Assembly (NCBI GenBank): GCA_964643435.1
Contig: CAZXPY010000002.1
Span: forward strand, 62,001-126,000
Direction: 5' to 3'
Source: CAZXPY01 sp964643435
GTDB lineage: Bacteria > Patescibacteriota > Microgenomatia > Woykebacterales > RBG-16-39-9b
Length of the DNA: 64,000 nucleotides
The position numbers and the translations under genes were made by a program. This document shows, piece by piece, positions 7,704-15,495 of the stretch (positions within the stretch are counted from its first letter, which is position 1; each line of letters begins with the position of its first letter). The notes beneath the pieces are model-generated. The model had not been told where the DNA came from. It was given only the letters and a program-made list of their open reading frames with translations, and did not search any database.

Positions 7704-8924
7704 TTACGTCACCTCCGAAAGCCAGGGTGCTCTGCCGGAAGGCTCGATAACCTCCGGGATTTTGCCGCCCTCCAGAAACGTGTGCCACCACCAGTGCACC
7801 GCGTTGAGGAACTTCTCCCCTACGTAGCGCATCGTCATCTGGTTGATGTGGCGAGGGCTGTACAAGGGCAAGCCCCTACGCTCCCGTTTGAAAGTGTGGC
7901 CGTCTCTCTTCTCCTCGTAAGGGTTGGGCATCGCCTCCCACTCGGAGAAGGGGATGACGCGGCGTCTCTTGGCGATCACCCGACCACGCTCGTTAGTTTC
8001 CGTCTCCTCTACCTCCCAGGCTTTTTCGGAGAACTTGCTGGCAAGGTAGGTCTTACGGGCTTCGTACAGGTCTCGCCAGCCGGAGAAACCGCTCTTGCGG
8101 ATCACCACTCCAAACTGGGTGAAGTACCAGACCGCCACTTGCAGGTTCGGCTGATAAGTGAGCCTGGTTCCGGCTCGGCGCAGTCGGACACTGCTCACCC
8201 CGTTGTACACAGCGTAGCCAGCGTAGGCGCGCAGTCTCTCCGAGTGATCCTTGGGAAAGCGGCGGATGTCGCCGATCTCGCCGATCACAAGCCCCGCCGT
8301 CACCGGACCGCAGCCACGGATGCGGCGGAAAACCTGCTCGTAGACCGGCAGCTCCTTGACCGCCTTTTCGATCTCCGCGTGAAGCTGCTTCTCCCGCAGC
8401 AAACACCCTTGGTAGCTTGGGTCATCGGCTAGCCGCTGTTTGCGGAAGGCTTCGAAGCTCATCTCCGGCTGCTCCAGGAGAAAGACCTCGCGAGCCGCCG
8501 CCTCTATCCGGCGCTCAACGCTGCCGCGAACTTCACGTTGGTAGTGGAGATATTCGCGGGTGTTGACTCGCAGTCGCAGGACCGGCATTTCCTCCTGACG
8601 AAGCGGCCAGAAGGAATCTGGTTCTTCCCGGGCCATCCTCGCCAAGACTTGGGCGGTGAAACTCTTCGCGTTCTCGCCCCGGGCTTCTTTGGCAAGATGA
8701 GTAGGCAGCCGAAACACAGCTGCTCCGCGGGTGGCGGCACCGAGGCAGAAGTAATCGGCCCCAGACCCCATCTCTACCCAGAGGGTGTCGGCAGTGGTGA
8801 GGCCTCCGAGGAAGCGGATCTTCGCGTCCTCATCAGTGAGGACAAATTCCTTGCCTTCCTTTCCGTCCTCGAAAGGAAGCACCCGCGTCTCCTTGCGGAT
8901 CCCGTAGTCGACGGCGTAATTCAT
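7704..8924 (-). CDS. TIGR-associated (Tas) Nop-domain protein with RuvC-like N-terminus (TasR-like)
   Basis: This 406-residue protein has two parts. Residues 1-110 resemble the RuvC-like domain of IS110-family enzymes: AVDYG with D6 and LWVEMGSGADYF with E51. Where IS110 proteins have KTDxxDA there is NAKSFTAQVLARM (near 85-97), so the third and fourth acidic residues are not evident and cleavage is uncertain. Residues 200-245 hold the Nop58/IS110-type RNA-binding motif IRGCGPVTAGLVIGEIGDIR followed by LRAYAGY. Flanking dual-spacer arrays on both sides support an RNA-guided DNA-binding role, as known for Tas proteins. The gene is far more GC-rich than its neighbours, suggesting transfer. AAGGAGAG precedes the ATG. 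The alternative is an IS110 transposase with unusual ends. Confidence 0.72.
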   Translation of the reverse strand: MNYAVDYGIRKETRVLPFEDGKEGKEFVLTDEDAKIRFLGGLTTADTLWVEMGSGADYFCLGAATRGAAVFRLPTHLAKEARGENAKSFTAQVLARMAREEPDSFWPLRQEEMPVLRLRVNTREYLHYQREVRGSVERRIEAAAREVFLLEQPEMSFEAFRKQRLADDPSYQGCLLREKQLHAEIEKAVKELPVYEQVFRRIRGCGPVTAGLVIGEIGDIRRFPKDHSERLRAYAGYAVYNGVSSVRLRRAGTRLTYQPNLQVAVWYFTQFGVVIRKSGFSGWRDLYEARKTYLASKFSEKAWEVEETETNERGRVIAKRRRVIPFSEWEAMPNPYEEKRDGHTFKRERRGLPLYSPRHINQMTMRYVGEKFLNAVHWWWHTFLEGGKIPEVIEPSGRAPWLSEVT

Positions 8925-8938
8925 GATTCTCTCCTTCT

Positions 8939-9256
8939 TTTGTCCTGTTAGGACATGTTAAGGTGCTTGTCCAAACCTTGGACAGATCTTGCCGGTTTTG
9001 GGACATCCAGAGTATTGTGGTAGAACCACAAACGCATAGTTGTCCCAATTACCCCGTTTGTATTTTCACGCCTTGTTGCGACAGTACTTATATTGTCCAA
9101 GAGGACAAACGTCAACTTGTCGCATTCAGGCGGTAAGAAAGTTAGTTGGGGACATCAGGCATCTTGTCCAGATGGACAATTACTCCATTGTCCCCAAACT
9201 ATTGGCTAAAGCGACAACTGAATCTTTGTCTGAGCAGACACGCTCGCTTTTGTCGC
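8939..9256 (-). repeat. TIGR-like guide array, block C (four units plus one irregular)
   Basis: This block lies upstream of the tas gene on its strand. Regular units are at 8998-9048, 9078-9123, 9148-9195 and 9211-9256. Spacer pairs are TCCAGAGTA/AACGCATAG, GTACTTATA/AACGTCAAC, TCAGGCATC/ATTACTCCA and ACTGAATCT/CGCTCGCTT. The inner hairpin of the first (TTGTGG...CCACA) differs from the TTGTCC...GGACA of others but keeps pairing. A fifth, irregular unit at 8939-8990 has two hairpins separated by 11 nt and no matching outer stem. The last three units mirror units 3-5 of blocks A and B, so C looks like a diverged third copy. Confidence 0.78.
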
Positions 9257-9270
9257 TTTTGCTGTTCAGG

Positions 9271-9299
9271 ATTCTACTACATTTAGATTCAAATGTCAA
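9271..9299 (-). promoter_or_regulatory. Promoter of the array C-tas-array B-array A transcript
   Basis: On the minus strand TTGACA is followed by exactly 17 nt and TAGAAT. It points through block C into the tas gene and on to blocks B and A. It lies just outside the last unit of block C and before the end of cysS. Confidence 0.75.
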
Positions 9300-9318
9300 A
9301 CCTATAGCACTCTAGCGG

Positions 9319-10827
9319 TTAAATTATTTTCTTTAGCTTTTGGCCACTCTTAGTATCAACCACCTCATAGCCTAGCGCTTTGATTTCTTTTCTTATTTTA
9401 TCGGCGGCTTCAAAATCGTTCTGCTTTCTCGCTTCTTCTCTTTTACTCATTAACTCCTTAATTTCTGCCGGAATTTTAGTAGCTTCCAAGGCTCTTCTTT
9501 CAAAATCTAAACCTAGAACTTGATCGAATTTATAAAGACTCTTTAGTTTTGCTCCTGGTGGATAATCGCTTCTGACAAGTTCCCAAACAACCGACAAGGC
9601 CGAGGGCATATCCATATCGTTATTTATGCTTTCCAAAAACCGGCTTTCATATTCAGCGCAACCCTGCCCCTCGAAGCCTTGGCGAAGTGGGGCAATTTTC
9701 GCCTCACTTTCACCGGCGTAAAGAGAAATTTCCCGGTAAAGATTGTTTAGGGCGTTCTCAGCCGCTGCAAGCGCCTTACCAGTGAAGTTCAAACGCGAGC
9801 GGTAATGGGCGGTTAAAACTAAGTAGCGGAAAGAAAGAGGGTTGTGACCATGGCCTGCTAGATCAGAAATTGTGTAAACATTTCCCTCCCGCTTAGCCAT
9901 TTTTTTGCCATCAACTAAAAGGAACCCACCGTGCAACCAGTAATTGACAAATTTTTTCCCAGTAGCAGCCTCACTCTGAGCAATTTCGTCCTCGTGGTGA
10001 GGAAAAATGTTGTCTTCCCCACCAGTGTGGAGGTCAAACGTTTGTCCAAGATATTTCATACTCATTGCTGAACATTCGATGTGCCAACCGGGGAAACCTT
10101 CGCCCCAAGGACTTGGCCATTTTAGGGTCCTACCTTTTTCCGCTTTTTTCCAAAGCGCAAAATCAGCACTGTCTTTTTTATCAGTTTCCGTAGCAACGCG
10201 AACTGCTTTCAGGAGTTTATCCATCTTGTTTAAAGTGTTCCCAGAAAGCTTTCCGTAATTAGCAAATTTTTTGACATTAAAGTAAATCGTTCCAAAGCTT
10301 TTATGCTCAGTTTCGCTTCGGATTCCAGCTTTTTCACGTTTTGCGCCGACTTCGGCGTCTAATACTGTACCATCCGTCTCATAAGCGTATCCTTTGTTCA
10401 AAAGAGTTTTAGTCAATTCAATCATTTCTTGAACGTGTTCGGTTGCTTTTGGATAAACGTTCGCTGGCAAAATATTGAGGCGTTTCTCGTCCTCAAAAAA
10501 CTTTTTTGTGTAGGTTTCGGCTATCTCCTGCGGGGTTTTTCCTTGCTTCAAGGCCTCGGCTATCACTGGGTCTACGACAATACCAGCTCTTTCATCAGTA
10601 CGCATGTGGCCAACATCAGTAATATTTTTTACGTGTTTTACTTTGTAACCGTTGTAGATCAAAACTCGCCGTAGAATATCGGCCATAAGGTAGGTACGAA
10701 AATTGCCAATATGGATATCGCGGTAAACCGTCGGACCACAGGTGTAAATACCTGCCTGCCCTTTTTTGATCGGCCCAAACTTTTCCTTCGTCCGGCTTAG
10801 AGTGTTTGTAAGAAAAATATCAGCCAT
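9319..10827 (-). CDS. cysS: Cysteinyl-tRNA synthetase
   Basis: This 502-residue class I synthetase charges tRNA-Cys. The HIGH motif reads HIGN in RDIHIGNFRTY. The zinc site uses C30 (YTCGPTVY), the Cys in GWHIECSAMS and FPHHEDE. KMSKS is replaced by KMAKR (GKKMAKREGNVY). Length is normal. An in-frame palindromic repeat supplies residues near APLRQGFEGQGCAEYE in the linker before the C-terminal helical domain. It converges on the TIGR-Tas island and has no obvious operon partner. Its upstream region is a repeat cluster. Confidence 0.97.
   Translation of the reverse strand: MADIFLTNTLSRTKEKFGPIKKGQAGIYTCGPTVYRDIHIGNFRTYLMADILRRVLIYNGYKVKHVKNITDVGHMRTDERAGIVVDPVIAEALKQGKTPQEIAETYTKKFFEDEKRLNILPANVYPKATEHVQEMIELTKTLLNKGYAYETDGTVLDAEVGAKREKAGIRSETEHKSFGTIYFNVKKFANYGKLSGNTLNKMDKLLKAVRVATETDKKDSADFALWKKAEKGRTLKWPSPWGEGFPGWHIECSAMSMKYLGQTFDLHTGGEDNIFPHHEDEIAQSEAATGKKFVNYWLHGGFLLVDGKKMAKREGNVYTISDLAGHGHNPLSFRYLVLTAHYRSRLNFTGKALAAAENALNNLYREISLYAGESEAKIAPLRQGFEGQGCAEYESRFLESINNDMDMPSALSVVWELVRSDYPPGAKLKSLYKFDQVLGLDFERRALEATKIPAEIKELMSKREEARKQNDFEAADKIRKEIKALGYEVVDTKSGQKLKKII
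9665..9694. repeat. In-frame palindromic repeat inside cysS
   Basis: TGCCCC pairs with GGGGCA around a core whose coding-strand form is CTTCGCCAAGGCTTCG. The same core occurs in dprA at 32970-32995. It is read through in frame. Confidence 0.7.
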
Positions 10828-10910
10828 AATACTAATTTTAGCAGTAACTAGTAGTTAGTATCTAGTGGCTTGAATTTAAGTATATAACCGCCATATGAGG
10901 ACAGCGTCTT

Positions 10911-11173
10911 TTGACTTGCAAAAACCCGAAGAGGAAACTGGAACTGACCGAACGCAGTGAGAGAATTCCAGAGGACGTCCCGAAGGTTTTTGCTTAGTCA
11001 AACAGCTACCGCAGTCTGGCGGCCGTTTTGGTGCTTAGTCCACGAAGTGGTCGCAGCATTTGGGAGTACCCCCGCTCAGCGGGGTTACGGAGAATGCTTA
11101 GCCTTAGCGCAGCACTCGAGAGTACCTAAATTACCTTCGCGATTAGCGAATGAATTTAGTTACGGAGAATGCT
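10911..11173. repeat. Cluster of four palindromic repeats in a gene-free stretch
   Basis: The 344 bases between cysS and the DUF1003 gene hold no gene. The first palindrome pairs TTGACTTGCAAAAACC with GGTTTTTGCTTAGTCAA (10911-11001). The second lies at about 11003-11035. The third (11055-11098) has AGCATT/AATGCT outer arms and a GTACCCCCGC/GCGGGGTTAC inner stem. The fourth (11111-11173) has the same outer arms with an AAATT/AATTT inner stem. The last two belong to the family also seen at 12645 and 47735. The final copy supplies the stop codon of the DUF1003 gene. Confidence 0.7.
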
Positions 11174-11597
11174 ATCTTTGGGGTAAATCAAGAGGGATGT
11201 TGGTTCTTTCGGCTTGTCTTTTTTCCATTCGCTCAATTAATTGCTTCATCTCATCAAGATCTTTTTGCAAAGTATCAAATTCTTCGGCAATATCCTCTAG
11301 GCGCTCTTCGGTTTCTTCTTCTTCTTTATCTTCCTCAATTGCCCTCTGTTCCGCAATTTCGGCCTGACGGTTTTGGGCAACCATTATGAAGGTGGCTAGG
11401 AAAATCGCTTCAAGGGAAACAACCATTGTTAGAAGACCAAAAGGAAACGCATCGCCAATTCTGTTAGCGAAAAGCAGCCACAAAACAAACCAAGCTATAT
11501 GAACGTAAACAAAAAACATACTGCCAGCTAATCGGGTGATAGCATCGGCTAGTTTTGTTTCTGCATCTCGCCATTTTTTGCCAAAAATCGTAAACAT
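11172..11597 (-). CDS. DUF1003 family membrane protein
   Basis: The product has 141 residues. It opens MFTIFGKKWRDAETKLADAI and has two membrane segments (FFVYVHIAWFVLWLLFA and FGLLTMVVSLEAIFLATFIM) with the family's xNRQAE motif after them. A long acidic coiled coil follows (EEDKEEEETEERLEDIAEEF). The start is set by GGGGAGGTGAAAGT just upstream; further upstream is a scaffold gap. The function of DUF1003 is unknown; an inner-membrane location with the coiled coil in the cytoplasm is inferred. Confidence 0.85.
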   Translation of the reverse strand: MFTIFGKKWRDAETKLADAITRLAGSMFFVYVHIAWFVLWLLFANRIGDAFPFGLLTMVVSLEAIFLATFIMVAQNRQAEIAEQRAIEEDKEEEETEERLEDIAEEFDTLQKDLDEMKQLIERMEKRQAERTNIPLDLPQR

Positions 11598-11612
11598 ACT
11601 TTCACCTCCCCA

Positions 11613-11712
11613 NNNNNNNNNNNNNNNNNNNNNNNNNNNNNNNNNNNNNNNNNNNNNNNNNNNNNNNNNNNNNNNNNNNNNNNNNNNNNNNNNNNNNNNN
11701 NNNNNNNNNNNN
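11613..11712. other. Scaffold gap (100 N)
   Basis: Exactly 100 N, a conventional unknown-length gap. It lies upstream of the DUF1003 gene and downstream of the YqeY gene, so reading frames that run through it are not real. Confidence 0.99.
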
Positions 11713-11760
11713 AAAATACACACCCTAGATAGGGCAGAATATTTTAGATGTGTAAGTTTA

Positions 11761-12045
11761 TTATACTCTTTTTGGCAAATAACTTTCCAAAATTTCAAGC
11801 TCGGCGGTTTCTTTATCAACCAAATCGGCTCGGGCTCCGGCTTTAAAACCTTCGATTGATTCTTGGCGCTGCTTTATTTGTTTTTGGATAACGTTAATAA
11901 CGGTTTCTTCGGTTGCTGCTTTTCCAGCCGCAATTTCTTCGTTGTGAACCGCGCTTTTTAAAAACCGCAACGTATTAAGTTTCAATTGCTCACCTCTCTT
12001 CAAGGCATCGATTTCGTCTTCTTTTAATTTCTCTAAAATATTCAT
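11761..12045 (-). CDS. GatB/YqeY domain protein, short form
   Basis: The 94 residues match the N-terminal helical half of YqeY (LRFLKSAVHNEEIAAGK, VINVIQKQIKQRQESIEGF, ELEILESYLPKRV). Normal YqeY has about 148 residues, and the stop comes right after the conserved ESYLPK motif, so the C-terminal tRNA-binding-like helical domain is absent. The family resembles the tail of GatB and is usually linked to translation. Its ATG overlaps the stop of the upstream kinase gene, so the two are co-translated. Confidence 0.85.
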   Translation of the reverse strand: MNILEKLKEDEIDALKRGEQLKLNTLRFLKSAVHNEEIAAGKAATEETVINVIQKQIKQRQESIEGFKAGARADLVDKETAELEILESYLPKRV

Positions 12046-12620
12046 TTCTTTTGTAATGCCTCTAAAATCTCGTCTATTTTTTTAGGCAGTTTTTCAAGTT
12101 CTGTATTTATTATTCGTAAATCGGCTCGTTCCATTACTTTCTTAGTCTGTTGACCATAAGGTACATCTTCCCCTAGATCCCGCTTCTCCATACTTATAAA
12201 GCCATCCCAGTTCTTGGGATCAGCCTCACTTTTTCTCACCTTCAAGCGCTCATAACGGACTCTTGGAGGGGCATCTACTGAAATTAAGTAAAAATTACTC
12301 TCTGAAGCAAAAAAGTTAAATTCACCTAGATTGCGAACGCCATCCACAACCGCTTTTTTAACGCCCATTTTTTTGATTTCCTCTAAGGTTTTTTTGGCTA
12401 AATAATTTGTCCCGTGCCTTTCTCGTAACTTATCACCCTTGTCTTGAAGCTCGCTTCTTTTAAGGATCCGGTTTTTAAATTCTTTTCGGATCACTTCTGA
12501 GAGTTTGAAGGTCTTGAACCCGAAAGTTTCTAAGTATCCCGCAATTGTACTCTTCCCCGCTCCCAAAGTACCTACCAGCCCAATTATTATCTTTCCTTTA
12601 TTTTTCCTCTCATTTTGCAT
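12042..12620 (-). CDS. P-loop kinase related to dephospho-CoA kinase / UPF0200
   Basis: The product has 192 residues. Walker A is GLVGTLGAGKST near the N-terminus, and a DGVRNLGEF motif near residue 100 fits the nucleotide-kinase branch that includes archaeal UPF0200 and dephospho-CoA kinases. The substrate cannot be assigned from sequence. I start at 12620 because codons upstream run into a palindromic repeat. The gene overlaps yqeY by 4 bases. Confidence 0.75.
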   Translation of the reverse strand: MQNERKNKGKIIIGLVGTLGAGKSTIAGYLETFGFKTFKLSEVIRKEFKNRILKRSELQDKGDKLRERHGTNYLAKKTLEEIKKMGVKKAVVDGVRNLGEFNFFASESNFYLISVDAPPRVRYERLKVRKSEADPKNWDGFISMEKRDLGEDVPYGQQTKKVMERADLRIINTELEKLPKKIDEILEALQKK

Positions 12621-12644
12621 TTTGCTAGCCCACGAAGTGGTCGC

Positions 12645-12708
12645 AGCATTCGAAAGTACCAAAATTACTTTCGCCGGCTAGCGAACGAATTTTGTTACGA
12701 AGAATGCT
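12645..12708. repeat. Palindromic repeat, AGCATT/AATGCT family
   Basis: Outer arms AGCATTC/GAATGCT enclose GTACCAAAATT paired with AATTTTGTTAC and a GCGAA-type tip. It is preceded by CCACGAAGTGGTCGC, as is the copy at 11055. It fills the space between recR and the kinase gene. Confidence 0.75.
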
Positions 12709-12719
12709 ATTTTAAATCA

Positions 12720-13316
12720 CTAGAACTCTCTTCTTCCTTCAATCGCCCGCATTAATGTTACTTGATCAGCGTATTCCAAATCCCCACCCACGGGCAACCC
12801 CCGCGCGATTCTTGTAGTTTTAATCCGCAGGGGCAAGATCTGTTTTTGAAGATAAAGAGCGGTTGCTTCTCCTTCCAAAGTAGGATTTGTGGCTAAAATA
12901 ACTTCTTTAACACTATCGCCTTTAAGCCTTGAAAGCAGCTCTTTGATACGCAAATCATCTGGTCCAACATTTTGCAAGGGGGTAATTACCCCTCCAAGAA
13001 CATGGTATAAACCTTCAAAAGAGCGTGAGGCTTCTAGCGCCAAAACATCAAGCGGCTCTTCTACAACCATTAAAATCTCCCGCACTCGTTCGCTTGAAGA
13101 ACAAATATCACAAGGAGAAGAATCGGCAATATTAAAGCAAGTTTGGCAGGTTACTGTTTTTTCTTTTAATTCTAAAAGAGCGTTAGCTAAATTTTGGGCG
13201 ATTTCGGCTGGAGCGTACAAAAAGTGATAAGTTAGTCTCTGGGATGTTTTTGGTCCAATTCCGGGAAGTCTTTCAAATTGGGAAATAAGATTTACTACTG
13301 CCTTGGGAAGCTTCAT
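12720..13316 (-). CDS. recR: Recombination mediator RecR
   Basis: The protein has 198 residues, the full family length. It has an N-terminal helix-hairpin-helix (FERLPGIGPKTSQRLTYH), a four-cysteine zinc finger (CQTCFNIADSSPCDIC) and a Toprim domain (MVVEEPLDVLALE, ATNPTLEGEATALYL). RecR works with RecO (and RecF) to load RecA at single-strand gaps. It follows dnaX and ybaB on the same strand, the classic dnaX-ybaB-recR order, but a tandem repeat separates it from ybaB. Confidence 0.97.
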   Translation of the reverse strand: MKLPKAVVNLISQFERLPGIGPKTSQRLTYHFLYAPAEIAQNLANALLELKEKTVTCQTCFNIADSSPCDICSSSERVREILMVVEEPLDVLALEASRSFEGLYHVLGGVITPLQNVGPDDLRIKELLSRLKGDSVKEVILATNPTLEGEATALYLQKQILPLRIKTTRIARGLPVGGDLEYADQVTLMRAIEGRREF

Positions 13317-13330
13317 ACTCTTACATTATA

Positions 13331-13398
13331 GCACATAAAGTGCTTAATTCCTCATGGAATTAGAGCACATAAAGTGCTTAATTCCTCATGGAATTAGA
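13331..13398. repeat. 34-bp tandem repeat, two perfect copies
   Basis: A 34-bp unit starting GCACATAAAGTGCTTAATTC and ending GGAATTAGA occurs twice with no change (13331-13364 and 13365-13398). Each unit contains two small palindromes (GCACATAAAGTGC and AATTCCTCATGGAATT). It lies between ybaB and recR. Confidence 0.9.
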
Positions 13399-13411
13399 TC
13401 ATATAAAAAGT

Positions 13412-13690
13412 CTAGCCTTTGAGGAATTCTTGAAGGTTGCCGAGACCCAAGCTACCTTGCATACGTTTTGCTGCGGCTTTTTGGGCTTCTTGTATTGCCT
13501 TGTTAAGAACTTCCTGTAGTTTTTTGTTATCCAAATCGGCTGGTACTTCTAAGGAGATTATTTTTTGATTACCATTTATCCGCACCTTATAATCACCGGA
13601 TTCAATATCCAAAACTTCACCTTCAAGTTCTTTTTTTAGGACATCGGCTTGTTTTTTTAACTCATAAAGTTGCTTTATCTTATCAAACAT
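13412..13690 (-). CDS. YbaB/EbfC nucleoid-associated protein
   Basis: The 92-residue protein opens MFDKIKQLYELKKQADVLKK and has the family's VRINGNQKIISLEVP strand region and a C-terminal helix (LNKAIQEAQKAAAKRM). The family binds DNA as a dimer. GGAG lies 5 nt ahead of the ATG. It is the second gene of the dnaX-ybaB-recR set; the end of dnaX lies in the adjacent gap. Confidence 0.93.
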   Translation of the reverse strand: MFDKIKQLYELKKQADVLKKELEGEVLDIESGDYKVRINGNQKIISLEVPADLDNKKLQEVLNKAIQEAQKAAAKRMQGSLGLGNLQEFLKG

Positions 13691-13703
13691 ATTTCTCCTT
13701 TAA

Positions 13704-13803
13704 NNNNNNNNNNNNNNNNNNNNNNNNNNNNNNNNNNNNNNNNNNNNNNNNNNNNNNNNNNNNNNNNNNNNNNNNNNNNNNNNNNNNNNNNNNNNNNNNN
13801 NNN
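13704..13803. other. Scaffold gap (100 N)
   Basis: Falls at the 3' end of dnaX. The apparent reading frame through it into LKEKYV is the ybaB leader read out of context. Confidence 0.99.
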
Positions 13804-15392
13804 CCTTCTCCAAAAAAATCAACCGCTAAATCAAGAGGGTCTTTATCCTTTTCTTTAAGATCGGTTTCAGCGGTTGCCGCTTTTTTAGCCGGCTTTACTT
13901 TTGCCGCTGTTTTTTCTCTTAAAATGCATCTTATCAAAATTGGGCTTTTAAAAATACCTGCCAAGATTCCCTCTAAAAGCTCTCTGTTTTTTCGATCCGC
14001 GATTTTGTCTTTATGAAAGAGGTAATTGAATTCTAAAAGTAACGTACCATCTTCAAAACCAACGGGTATACCGTCACGTAGAAGTGCTTCTAAAGAGGGG
14101 TTTTGGTCTTTAGTTGCTCTTAAAACTTGGCTCCATTTATCTTTTATTTTTTCAATACTTAAACCCTTTTTGCTTTTGGTCTTTTTTTCTCCTTCACTCT
14201 CCTTCTGGACAGCTTTTTCGGTAACTTGAGCAGGTTCTAAATTAATTACCGGTTCAACATTTGTTTTGGTTTCAAGATCGGGTTTTGTTTGCGTTTCGGT
14301 TCTTGTCATTGTCGCCTCCACAATCGCTACTTCAAGAGGAAGTTCGGGAATTATCGCGGTTTTCAAGCCTTCCAACCCTTGAGTAAATAAATTAATCAGT
14401 TTTAGCAATTTTTCCTCACTAATGGACTCGGATATTTTCCTTATTTTTTCGAAATTAGAGGTTTTTTTATCTTCAATTAAATCGCCGGCTCCTTTTTTAA
14501 CCAAAAGTATTTTTCGTAAAACCTCTAGAATTTCTTCAACTAAAACTCTTAAATTGCCACCTCTACTTTGTAATTCCTGTATTTGCGAAAAAGCTTCCTT
14601 TACCTTTCCGGCAAGTACAAGGTTAAGAAATTCTACACCATTAACTAAGTTTTTTCCTAATATCTTTTCTACTTGCGTAAGTGAAGCCTGCGGATTAACA
14701 GCGGAGATTTTTTCCAAAAGAACTTCAGCGTCTCGGTAGGCACCAGTAGCGGCTTTAGCAATAAGCTTTAAACCTTCTATCTCGATCTTAAAATTTTCGG
14801 CCGTGCTAATAAGTTTTAGCTTTTCTAAGATATTCTCTTCACTAGCAACTTTAAAATCAAATCTTTGGGTTCGAGAGACAATAGTGAGAGGTAATTTATG
14901 AGGTTCGGTAGTGGCGAGAATAAATATACCATGTGGTGGTGGTTCTTCAAGGGTTTTAAGCAAAGCATTAAAAGCTTCGGTAGTTAACATATGAGCTTCG
15001 TCGATAATATAAACTTTGTACTGACCTTGGATTGGAGAAAGTTTTATTTTCTCCCGCAAATCCCTAATTTCATCAATACCTCGATTGGAAGCGGCGTCAA
15101 TTTCAATTAAATCCAAATACCGACCTTCGGTTATCGCCTGGCAAGTACTGCAGTTATTACAAGGTTCACCAAATTTTCTTAACTCCTCTTTATTTGTGGC
15201 TACCTTTTGGCAATTAATTGCTTTTGCTAGAATTCGAGCCAAAGAGGTTTTCCCCGTGCCTCTTGAACCAGTAAATAGATAAGCGTGGGCGATTTTTCCT
15301 CCCTGAAGCGCTTTTAAAAGACTCTCCGTTATCGACGGCTGACCAATAATTTCCGAAATTTTTTGGGGTCGGTACTTTCGGTAAAGAACCAC
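13804..15392 (-). CDS. dnaX: DNA polymerase III subunit gamma/tau (3' end in gap)
   Basis: AAA+ clamp-loader subunit. I start at the GTG at 15392, giving VVLYRKYRPQ, the invariant family opening. Walker A is GSRGTGKTS, the zinc knuckle is CNNCSTC, and Walker B is VYIIDEAHM; sensor 1 is ILATTEPHKLP. After about residue 360 come a low-complexity linker and a short C-terminal domain (LLLEFNYLFHKDK). The last codons are in the gap. It leads the dnaX-ybaB-recR group. Confidence 0.95.
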
Positions 15393-15436
15393 AACAATTA
15401 TTTTAAACCCCCTTTTTTCTAAAAACAACCCATTGC

Positions 15437-15466
15437 TTGACACAAGTTTATAACCACCTGTAACAT
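15437..15466 (+). promoter_or_regulatory. Promoter of the DUF3465 gene
   Basis: TTGACA, 18 nt, TAACAT, about 30 nt before the ATG at 15496. It diverges from dnaX. Confidence 0.5.
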
Positions 15467-15495
15467 TTAATTATTACTTTCACCATAAATTCCCT

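Noticed and set aside
7146..8432. Plus-strand open frames over the arrays and the tas gene
   Set aside because: They run across palindromic units and antisense to the GC-rich tas gene, with no ribosome sites or family features. They are by-products of base composition.
7704..8924. Ordinary IS110-family transposase with bridge RNA
   Set aside because: The protein does share the IS110 fold, but an IS110 bridge RNA has one target and one donor loop on one side. Here there are 14 dual-spacer units on both sides with fixed 9-nt spacers, and the DxxD motif is missing. I keep it only as the alternative.
7040..9256. CRISPR array
   Set aside because: Repeats are short palindromic stems, spacers are 9 nt and come in pairs inside a hairpin, and there are no cas genes. 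This is not CRISPR geometry.
13683..13803. dnaX reading frame continuing through the gap to end in LKEKYV
   Set aside because: The gap length is arbitrary, and the last codons are the ribosome binding site and start of ybaB. The true dnaX end is inside the gap.
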